NCBI GenBank assembly: GCA_934045905.1
Contig: OW203766.1
Coordinates: 16,114,309-16,178,308 of the forward strand
Direction: 5' to 3'
DNA length: 64,000 bases
Source of the DNA: Leuctra nigra
Taxonomy: Eukaryota; Arthropoda; Insecta; Plecoptera; Leuctridae
Under the pieces are notes generated by a model, which was given only the letters and a program-made list of their open reading frames with translations, ran no database searches and was not told the origin of the DNA. A program made the translations under genes and the position numbers. The stretch's first letter is position 1; each line of letters opens with the position of its first letter. This document shows, in pieces, positions 45,101-54,030 of the stretch.

Positions 45101-48100
45101 CATCATCCAGTTCTCCATCCTAGTGGCCGTGTTCACATTGAACGTCATGTGCGTTGACATCTCATTGGCCTTATGTGAATGTGAATGTTCCAGGCTTCAT
45201 CATCCAGTTCTCCATCCTAGTGGCCGTGTTCACATTGAACGTCATGTGCGTTGACATCTCATTGACCTTATGTGAATGTGAATGTTCCAGGCTTCATCAT
45301 CCAGTTCTCCATCCTAGTGGCCGTGTTCACATTGAACGTCATGTGCGTTGACATCTCATTGGCCTTATGTGAATGTGAATGTTCCAGGCTTCATCATTCA
45401 GTTCTCCATCCTAGTGGCCGTGTTCACATTGAACGTCATGTGCGTTGACATCTCATTGACCTTATGTGAATGTGAATGTTCCAGGCTTCATCATTCAGTT
45501 CTCCATCCTGGTGGCCGTGTTCACATTGAACGTCATGTGCGTTGACATCTCATTGACCTTATGTGAATGTGAATGTTCCAGGCTTCATCATTCAGTTCTC
45601 CATCCTGGTGGCCGTGTTCACATTGAACGTCATGTGCGTTGACATCTCATTGGCCTTATGTGAATGTGAATGTTCCAGGCTTCATCATCCAGTTCTCCAT
45701 CCTAGTGGCCGTGTTCACATTGAACGTCATGTGCGTTGACATCTCATTGGCCTTATGTGAATGTGAATGTTCCAGGCTTCATCATCCAGTTCTCCATCCT
45801 AGTGGCCGTGTTCACATTGAACGTCATGTGCGTTGACATCTCATTGGCCTTATGTGAATGTGAATGTTCCAGGCTTCATCATCCAGTTCTCCATCTTAGT
45901 GGCCGTGTTCACATTGAACGTCATGTGTGTTGACATCTCATTGGTCTTCAGGTGAGTTTATGTCCAATCTCCACGTATAGTCACATCTATATCCTGATAA
46001 ACCTATCGCAACTACCAGTCGTACACAGACGTAGTATAAGTTGCCTGAAATATAGATATTTGTATACAGAGGGGTGATGTGCAAGACTGGTTTTATCACT
46101 GACCTTTATCAGAACATAACGAAGCGGCTGTGCAAACAATACAATGTTGTAACACATTTTAGAAGTCGGCGAATTGTCAGCTCAATGTTGATGCTTCTTA
46201 CTATGAATATTTACAAAATAGGTAGAGAGGTGGCCCGATGTGTACTCGACCAAACAAAAATTGAACGTTGACCAAATTTGAATGACTGCTGGTCATGTCC
46301 CATAACCAATCAAAGCAGTGGCGGCTTGAACCCATAAAAACATGCGGGGCCAATTTTTTTCTCATATACCGATTCAGCGAATTTTTTGGTTTTTGGCTTC
46401 CTATGGACGAGTTTAAAATAATTTTACATTACTATATTTTTGAAGGAAAACAGAAAGTCATTAATAATTAATTTGAATTAATAATAAAATCACACATAAA
46501 AATGCCGCGCAGCGATTTTTTGGTTCGACTGCATTGGAACAGGTACTAACAGGAAAACAGAAAAAAAATTGTTTTTGGCTTCATTAGAGCGGGTTCAAAA
46601 TGATTTTAAAGGTATTAGATTGTTGAAAGAAAAGAAAAGTCATTAATGAATAGAAAAAAACACACATAAACATGCCGCGCAGCGAATTTTCTGGTTTCTG
46701 ACTACCTTAGGACGGGTTTAAAATGATTTTACATTAAATTTTTTGTTTTTTATACCTTATATAGAACTGGGTTTAACAGGATTTAACATTAGCAATAAAA
46801 TCACGCCTAAAATAGCCGTGCAGCGAAATTTTTTGTTTTGGCAACACTAGAGCGGGTGTAAAATGATTTTACATGTACTATTTTTGAAAGAAAACAGAAG
46901 AGTCGATAAATAATAAAATAATTTTTAGTTTTTTGGATATACGTTAGGACGGGATTAAAATGGGGGGGGGGTAAAATTTACATGGGTCCAAGTAAGGGAA
47001 GTGAAGTGTGCTCAAAGTAAAAATAATATTTTCCAAATCCTTTTCAACTAATTTTTACCTGATCTCACACCAACTGCGCTTGTGCAAAGATCAATTTTAG
47101 TTTTGGCACAAGTGCAATTTTGATCATTTGGTCCTTACGAGGGTTCCACCTACGGGTTGCAGCCCAGTAGCAAGTGTGATACCCCCTTGTTATTTTTTTC
47201 AAAAATACATAAATATTTTATCCTGCCTGCAGCAGCCGAGGCTGAAACTTACTTTCCTTTCTGACTTACGTGAAATCGACAACATTATCACAATAAATAA
47301 AGATCACTATGCTATACCATTTCCACCAACAGGAAACCGGCTTTATAAAGGCGGCAATTTCAATCTAGGTCCCTACTGCGCGTATTTTGAAATTTTTCAT
47401 TTGAACCCACTCAGTACAAAGATTAGAATGCACAAAGAACTCCATTACTATATTCAATTAATACATATTTACAGCTTTTATTTTATTATAATTCACTTGA
47501 TGTTTAATACCTTTATGACTTCATCCCACCCACCCACCCAACCACCCGCCTCCTTCCGACCACCCACCCACCCACCACCCTTTTCTACCGGGGCCACGGC
47601 CCGGATTGAATATGGTCAAGCCGCCACTGAATCAAAGCTTGTTATTATCATTGAAATGTGAGGTCACCTACTAGAGTAAGACAATGAGATCGCTTGGACT
47701 GACTTCTGATGGTGCGATCTTACATTTATCAGCCTATCAGATTTATTGAACGTTCAATTTTTGTTTGGCCGAGTGTACGTTTTCTCGATTTTGAGCACCA
47801 CACTTTTGGAATTATTTAATCAATCTTCTAATTTGACTGAAGTCAACAAATAGTTATATTTCAGTATTTTCTTACAAAATGACTGACTAGATAAAGGCAT
47901 AATTACTCTCATCTCAAGAATCATATAAATTGACTTCCGGCCTTCTACCTCTAAGGTACAGATATAAGCCTTCCTATTTATATCGACTTACTTCTGCCTC
48001 AAGGTCACGTAGCTTTTGAACATGTCAGTACGATGTCAATCTCATTCTTTCAATGTGTATTTCAATCCATCTACACTTTCAAATCAATTTCGTATCAAGT

Positions 48101-51100
48101 ACTGCATCTACCACGAGGGAAAGTGTCTACATAAACATGCTTCAATCTATGATGCATGTTCCTTTTAACAGTTTTTAAGTTGCCAAAAGTCCACTTAGAA
48201 GCACTCAGCTGAACCATTGAGGCTTTTATACCCTCAACTCAATGTGCTTGCTATTCTTCTCTCGTGGCATATATTATTATTAGAAGCACATTGCAGCAAT
48301 GCCTTCAAGAGAAGATTGTATTGTTTAAATAGAAGTAATTAAGCAAATACCGCTGATCAAATTTGTGTATCAAATGTCTAAACGCTTATCAGATCATCCG
48401 ATAGAGTTTCGATGTCAATCCATCACGATTTACTTATTCCGTTATTTCCATCTCACTTGAACCGGAATTTACATCGAGATTTTAGAATTATATCTTGATC
48501 AAATTCAGACAGGGCTCGATAATGTTTAAAAAATTTCGAGATCATACGAGACAAATATCACACGGATTTACGGCCGCCAGAATAATAAACTGACGTGGCA
48601 GATTTAATGCTATTAGTTCGGAGGATGTCACTTTGACGTAAAGCTCGATTGTACGAGCACTCGAACGATCTGGAAAATAGGAGTCCTAAAGCCCTATTCT
48701 ATAAACTTATTTCTGAGGCAAAGGAAGAGGAATCGGGGCGTTTCTCATTTGTTTCCAATATTAATTTTACCTAAAAACAATTGACGAAATTCAGAATCCG
48801 ATTCCTTTCCATCAGAAATGTCTTACATAATAGGGACGCTGGGAGCGAGAATTTTTCTGGTAAAGACTTCGTAAATGGGACGTAAATTGACTGTGACAAA
48901 AACCCTGATAACTTATTTATTTATACAAACCGAACTCTAATTTAGAAGTGTAGTACCTATACATACTGTGTTCTGACAGCTATTACATCAGTAAAATTAA
49001 GGATATATTAACAGTAAATATGCTCTATTTCGAATTAAAAAATCGAACTTTTTTTACTCTAGAGGGTTTTCACGACCCCAATTTCATCCCGGAACTATCG
49101 TGAATGACATTTGAAAACATAATCTAGTTGGATCCAAATTTTATTTCAATTCAAAAAATTTAAAACTGGAATTTTATAAAAATATTGAAGTATTCGCACC
49201 CTGCGACATACACTCCGCTCTTTCGTTACCCCCCCCCCCCCCCCCCCCCCCCCCCCAGCGATGCAACTAACATGTGTCATGTGTCCTACAGTGAGATGCG
49301 CCCCTACCACGGCACTGTGGTGCAGAAGGATCGCAAGAAGTTCATCATCTACTCGCTGTACGCGTTTGGCAGCACGAGTCTCATCTCGCTCATCACCGTC
49401 ATCATCGAGTTCTCGCCGGGCGTCTCGCCTAGCATGAAGCCGAACTTCGGCGAGGACGTCTTGTGCTTCTTCAACGGTAGGGATAGTTACATTACAATGA
49501 GTCACTACACTCATGCCTCATGTCACGTGACTTGCCTCGCCGTTTGGCACCGGCCAATGAGAGCGTACTTGTCATTCGCGGCTCTCACCTAGAGTTGGTA
49601 CTGAGTCCAGGAGCCCTGTTCTAGAACTTTTACCTTCCCACTTCTGATGGAATTCGATTCCATGTTAATCCTTATGGGCGTGACCGGATTCCATCAGAAT
49701 GGAAGTGGGAAAACGTTCTAGAATAGACCTCAAGTGTATTTGTACTTCTTGTGAATGAATTAATTCACAGGAAGTACTTGCATTTTCTTCTGCTTTATAT
49801 AAAAAAATGTGATTCTTTGCTAAATTATGTTTTATTAAGAATTAATAATTTATATTAAAAGAATAATATATAGAATGTAGGTTTTAAGAATTTTCATATA
49901 AATATTAAATAATGTTATTAAATAACATGTTATTTTCTTATAAATTATGTTACTTTTTATGTATTCACAGTTATTCAGAAATGGAATATTTGAACCATAG
50001 CCAACTGACTTCATGGATGTTTGAACAAATATTCGGCTGATATTATGAGCAAGGCCGCCATTACTCTCCAACTTCATTCTGATGGTTCCGAAAACATTAT
50101 TCCATTACTTCAAAAATGTGTTTGTCATTTTGTTGTTGGGATGGACCAACTTTGGATTAGCTAACTATCGATAGTTAGTGGGTAAATAGCCAATGAATCC
50201 AGTTGGCGCGAATTTCACAGCCCATAGGATTCACTAAATTCCACTAACCATCGATAGTTAACTTAAACCAAAGTTAGTCCTACCCGGCATAATTACTTTT
50301 AAATAACACTATTCATTAAAACGATTTTTTAAATTCTTCGATCCTACTTCTGCCACCATTTGTAGTTTTTGATAATCTTTTAAATTCATTTATACCAAGT
50401 TATACCTACATAGTAGTTATTTTGAAAAATAAACATGCATTGTCTATAGATACGAGTTGCGAATAGTTTTTAAATCCACTGCTGTCACCATTTGTAATAC
50501 ATTTTTAAATATTGCATTGCTCTCTAATACCTAATTATGAAAGTCCCATCCGTCTATCGATATTGTCGCTGTATGATGATTGATTGACTGATGATTGATT
50601 GACCGATGATTGACAGGACGCGCCGCCACTTGGCTGCTCTTCTATGGACCAATGGTGGTGCTCTACTCCATCAACCTCGCGCTCTTCTTCTTCACGGCCT
50701 CCAAGATCTTCGCCGTGAAGCGAGACACCGCCATCTTGAACACCGCAGAGTCGGCAACGAGCGCCAAGAACAAACAGAAGTTCGTATTGCACGAGATTAC
50801 TGTTTTGCTTGCGTCATAAATGCTCAAGGCAGCTGCCAAATGATGCCAATTCATGCGCTTTTTGTCGCTGAGATTATCCACACGTTTGCTGCGATTACTT
50901 GGCATAGTCTTTGCACACTTGACAATATTATGCAAAAAATTGACAAACAAAAGAAAAATTGCTGGAAAATGTAGAACAATTTTTACATAATTGGAATTCT
51001 TATTTATATAAACAATACTGGCTTTGGATTCCAAAGCATCAGTTGTTAGATAACGGAAAGCGCACTTTTCTTCCAAGCGTATTTTTTAATTTTGACTTTA

Positions 51101-52463
51101 CACTAAAAGATTTAAAAAAAATGAGATGTTATCGACGATCGCTTAGTGTATTAAATAATGCCACATTCGTGAGTACACGATCACTGACGATTTCAAAGTG
51201 TTATGTTTATTTCACGATAAATAACCGAGTAAATTACGAAACCGATAAACCGTTGTTTTCTTAAAATCAACTTGACGTAAATGACATACAAATGACTTGA
51301 AAATATGTCAAATTACATATCAAAGATAGGACGATTCTCCCGACATGTGCGTGCTGATCGATGTGTGGCAAAAGTATTAGGATGGCTTCTTATTCTGTCC
51401 TCTTTGGAAGCTCTCAATCTTTACATATCATTTATAATCTGGATCAAACATATTCTATGAGTCGTTATGTAATTTTTAATATCTAAAGGTGGATTTTCAT
51501 GCTCCGTCACCGTCCGTCACCGTCCGACGAAAACGACAGAATGCGATCACGTGACCCGTCTCGACCAATCCGTCGCCCTCCGAAATTTTTGGGGATGGCT
51601 CTGATTGGTCGAGACGGGTCACGTGATCGCATTCTGTCGTTTTCGTCGGACGGTGACGGACGGTGACGGAGCATGGAAATCCACCTTAATCCTCCGCTCT
51701 TATGGTACAAAAATCTTATATTCATAGTTTGCACGTGACATCATTCATTGTTGAGACATCTTGTTGGCACAATTCAGAATAGCTGTCATATATGTGGTTT
51801 TGGTAATTTTGTTGGTATTAATGGTTGCCAGTTGTAGGCTCCGGAGAAATCTTTGACGTCCATAGAAATTACTCTTTATTACAAAAACACATCAAATAAC
51901 TAATTTGTAACTAAATTTAGGGCAAATCTAACCAAACGTGCCAAGTAACAAAGAAACCAACAGAAAAAATCTACCAACAGAGAAAATACAGTTTTATGGC
52001 TAACACGAAAGAAGTTCGAGCAAACTATGAATACTGGCATCCCATTTAGTTTGACCACTAGTACTCTATGTTCTAGTGATAGACATGGTCTGTGCAATGT
52101 GTCGTCTGCTTGAGAAGTACTAACTCCACTGTTCTCCGCAGGATGGTGCTGTACATCAACCTCTTCATCATGATGTCTCTGGACATCACCTGGGTCGTGG
52201 AAGTGATCAGCTTCACGTACAGCTCCAGCTGGCCGAGTTATCTGTGGCGCGTCTGTGACATCATCTTCCTCCTGCGCGGCGTGTTCATCTTCCTCATCTT
52301 CTGCTGTCGCCGCTCCGTCTTCACGCTCGTGAGAGACAAAGTGAGGAGATGTCGCGCGACGGAAGGAGAAACGAAGAACAACACCAAGGACTCGAGCACG
52401 ACGACGAGTGTGGTTGACAGAGTGTCGGAACATTGCGACGACATAGCGAGGACTAAAGTGTGA
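39110..52463 (+). CDS. mthl: Methuselah-like class B 7-TM G-protein-coupled receptor
   Basis: Seven exons: 39110-39784, 40727-40849, 42375-42696, 45873-45951, 49292-49476, 50617-50779 and 52142-52463; the total is 1869 nt, 622 residues plus stop. The ATG at 39110 opens a signal peptide (MIPHRVTITCLLILFS). The ectodomain has the family's paired cysteines (LNKCCPNG, CVRKCCGEDE), a WWWWFPKHV stretch and several N-glycosylation sites. TM1 and TM2 are in exon 3, TM3 in exon 4, TM4 in exon 5, TM5 in exon 6, TM6 and TM7 in exon 7, followed by a Ser/Thr-rich tail. Conserved extracellular cysteines appear at EACKYL before TM3 and DVLCFFNG before TM5. All phases match. The exon 6 donor must be GTTCGT to keep frame, which is a weak site. 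Exon 4 is the last of 24 tandem copies. In Drosophila, Mth receptors affect stress resistance, lifespan and development; the ligand here is unknown. Confidence 0.9.
39940..40125. repeat. AT-rich interspersed repeat, second member, in intron 1 of the 7-TM receptor
   Basis: Shares TATTTTCTTACAAAAT with the copy at 47795 and the motif GGACTTCGGGCCTTCTG. Limits approximate. Confidence 0.4.
40622..40753 (+). repeat. 66-bp tandem duplication covering the exon 2 acceptor of the 7-TM receptor gene
   Basis: The sequence from caatgacgtt through the acceptor ttgcttccag and the first 27 bases of exon 2 occurs twice in tandem, at 40622 and 40688. Use of the downstream acceptor (exon from 40727) gives the full open exon. 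Use of the upstream one (exon from 40661) gives KGELEYYRLQ and then TGA at 40691. The two units differ at only a couple of positions. Confidence 0.9.
41430..41745 (+). repeat. MITE-like block in intron 2 of the 7-TM receptor gene
   Basis: Shares with 59210-59555 CGTGAAATTTTATT, TGTAAATAT, AAAAATCAATTT, ATTTTGGCGG, AACA(A/T)TGTGTTA, ATGACATCAAT-like and AATTAGAAGAAAT-like motifs in the same order. No ORF. Confidence 0.6.
42745..42980 (+). repeat. Tandemly duplicated tRNA-like SINE head
   Basis: Two copies about 107 bp apart of TAAGTTGGCTCAGGTAGTAA (A-box-like) and GTTCTGGTTCGATTCTAGCG (B-box-like). It lies in intron 3 of the 7-TM receptor, just after exon 3. A tail fragment of the SINE type (CTAATAGTCCACGACCGC) follows at about 43040. 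Confidence 0.6.
43151..43278. mobile_element. Palindromic MITE, copy 1, intron 3 of the 7-TM receptor
   Basis: GAGGCCTATTCCAGAACGTT and CCCAATTCC on the left pair with GAATTGGGAA, AGTTCTGGAATACGGCCTC on the right; the centre carries GGAATCCGGTCACGGCCATA. Confidence 0.7.
43627..45951 (+). repeat. 24-copy tandem array of the TM3 exon and its 3' splice site (97-bp unit)
   Basis: The unit holds gtgaatgttccag (acceptor), the TM3 coding sequence beginning GCTTCATCAT, and a short junction reading ACCTTATGTGAATGTG or GCCTTATGTGAATGTG. Exon-start positions run from 43642 to 45873 in 23 steps of exactly 97 bp with no indel. Only the last copy runs into GTCTTCAG followed by GTGAGT, the strong donor. 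Copies differ at a few sites: ATT/ATC, CTA/CTG (TTA in the last), TGC/TGT (last copy), and ACC/GCC in the junction. Copies 3, 7, 11 and 15 share the GCC state, a hint of a 388-bp higher-order unit. The array lies in the 3.2 kb intron between exon 3 and the last TM3 copy. Confidence 0.95.
46316..47629. mobile_element. Non-autonomous hAT element with a perfect 8-bp target duplication
   Basis: Inverted ends CAGTGGCGGCTTGA on both sides, flanked by AATCAAAG at 46308-46315 and 47630-47637. The left half contains about four diverged units of roughly 160 bp (GCGCAGCGA, TTTTTTGGTT, AAAATGATTTTACAT). No transposase. It lies in intron 4 of the 7-TM receptor gene. Confidence 0.85.
47795..47975. repeat. 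AT-rich interspersed repeat, third member
   Basis: Carries TATTTTCTTACAAAATGACT and GACTTCCGGCCTTCTACCTC. In intron 4 of the 7-TM receptor gene. Confidence 0.4.
48692..48836. mobile_element. Inverted-repeat MITE, second copy
   Basis: Ends CCCTATTCTATAAACTT and ACATAATAGGG, with inner TTCAGAATCCGATTCCTTTC. Same family as 25936-26095. Confidence 0.6.
49229..49256 (+). repeat. Run of 28 C residues near a splice acceptor
   Basis: Uninterrupted C28 ends 34 bp before the acceptor AG of exon 5 of the 7-TM receptor gene. The branch point must lie in the 34 bp between or upstream of the run. Confidence 0.95.
49611..49731. mobile_element. Palindromic MITE, copy 2, intron 5 of the 7-TM receptor
   Basis: Ends GAGCCCTGTTCTAGAAC and GTTCTAGAATAGACCTC with inner GATGGAATTCGATTCCATG and GACCGGATTCCATCAGAAT. 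Same family as 43151-43278. Confidence 0.7.
51487..51686. mobile_element. Near-perfect palindromic PIF/Harbinger-type MITE
   Basis: 200 bp flanked by TAA on both sides; arms of about 85 bp starting AGGTGGATTT differ at one or two positions. Each arm contains GATCACGTGACC and two CCGTCACCGT units. A TWA target and high arm identity fit PIF/Harbinger and recent movement. In the last intron of the 7-TM receptor gene. Confidence 0.8.
51735..51905 (+). repeat. Interspersed repeat in the last intron of the 7-TM receptor gene
   Basis: Shares GGCACAATTCAGAATAGCTG, ATAATTTT-like, TAGGCTCC(G/A)GA(G/A)AAATC and TTTACAAAAA-like motifs with 60175-60365 in intron 2 of the single-TM gene. Confidence 0.5.
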
Positions 52464-52675
52464 CAATATAGTCTCTTTCTGGCAGGACGCCGACCAAAAC
52501 AGTATTAAATTACATTTTTAATCAATTTGCGACTTTATATACTTAGTTAAATTGGTTTTTTGGAATGAAAGTCGCCAGAGCTAAACCAATGCGATCTCGT
52601 TTACGCTTCACCGATCTAAGATTTGATTCAATTGCTGGATTAGACATTTAAAAGAGTAAAGACTAGAATAATCTG

Positions 52676-52990
52676 GAAAAGTTCTACTTTGTCCAGATTT
52701 ATGATTATACTTTTGTTTCTTTCAACAGACAATTTACAATAATTGTGAACTAGTTTTTGACAACAAGACAGTTATTGTCTTAGCTTGATTCATCATTGTT
52801 TTTATTGTAGGTATACAATAATAGTGTATAAACAGTAGGACAGACAAGAAACAGTTTTGCACATGCAAGATTTGCACAAAAGAATCAACAATGATCAGGA
52901 AATTTGTCTTGAAACTACCTCGAATTCTTGCCATTTGGTTGATAGCCAAATCACATTATGTGCTTTGTATTATGATAATGTAAGTATCTG
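52676..52990 (+). repeat. Direct repeat downstream of the 7-TM receptor gene, copy 1
   Basis: Shares AAAAGTTCT(A/G)CTTT, CCAGATTTATGA, ATTGTCTTAGCT, GACAAGAAACAGTT, TCTTGCCA and ATAGCCAAAT-like motifs in order with 53795-54030, 1.1 kb away. It could be a duplicated 3' UTR. Confidence 0.6.
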
Positions 52991-53794
52991 TCAGTGTGTG
53001 AGAACAATATATTTTATACATTTCTGTCTCCAAATAAATTTAGGCTTTCGTGGAGACTTCGTTCATACACTTAAGAAAGTGTATACGGTAGAGAATGGTA
53101 TCTAATCTTTTTTGTACATAGGATTTCTCAATATAATTTATGAGTACTATTACAAAAAATGCTAAACTGCAAACTACAAATTCTTGTCATTATATGTTAA
53201 AATTGTAATTCTCGAATTTTTTTATTAATCAAGGAATGCGGACTCTGTGTTAAAATGTGACCTACTGTTCAAAAACCTTGTAATGTATAACGTACAATCA
53301 ATTCGCTTCAATATTTTACAACTCGGATGCAAATTTTATAACTCACATGGACAATGTAAACACGACAAGAATTTACCTAAATGTGAAATTATACCTTATG
53401 TCGAAAACGAGACTGACTACCTACAAATTAATCATTCATTTGAGAAAAAAGCTACCTATTCTGAAGAAGATGATGCATTTCTGTAGAATATTCCACCAGC
53501 ATATGAAATTATTCCATTCTGCTCACACAAAACGTTTTTACATCCACCTAAATATATTTTGTAATTTTACGAAATTACATTTGGTGGCAGAAGAGGGACA
53601 AAATATATTTATTTTAGTTTGATTGTGAAACATATTTTTAATTGACAACACTTACGATTATGAGATGCAAATCAATAATCCAGGACGATCAAAGATAAAA
53701 ATAATAAAATATCAAAACATGACAACGAAATCTCATACTCCTCACTAATTATTGAAGCTTTGATTTAATTCCTGTACAAGACATGAATGTATCG

Positions 53795-54030
53795 TAAAAG
53801 TTCTGCTTTAACCAGATTTATGACACTACTTTTTGTATCTCCACCCCAATTGTCTTAGCTGCATTCTTAACTGTTTTTATTATAGATGATCACTTATAAA
53901 AGCAGTGAAGACAAGAAACAGTTGCAAGTTTTTTACATCACAATCATCAACGATCAAGATATTCATCTTACAACTGACTCAAGTTCTTGCCAAATGGCCG
54001 GCAGCCAAATATATAAAGTATTACTCTACA
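53795..54030 (+). repeat. Direct repeat downstream of the 7-TM receptor gene, copy 2
   Basis: Diverged second copy of 52676-52990, same orientation, no coding potential. Confidence 0.6.

Noticed and set aside
43511..45933. Series of 65-codon open frames every 97 or 388 bp
   Set aside because: They are out-of-phase read-throughs of the TM3 exon array, generated by its periodicity, not separate genes.
43627..45951. CRISPR-like repeat array
   Set aside because: Units are contiguous with no unique spacers and carry a eukaryotic exon; the DNA is animal.
47128..47661. 177-codon open frame
   Set aside because: It lies almost wholly in the hAT element and runs into a Pro/His-rich simple repeat; no recognisable protein.
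51900..52466. 188-codon open frame on the minus strand
   Set aside because: It is antisense to the last exon of the 7-TM receptor, whose GC-rich coding sequence leaves the opposite strand open by chance.
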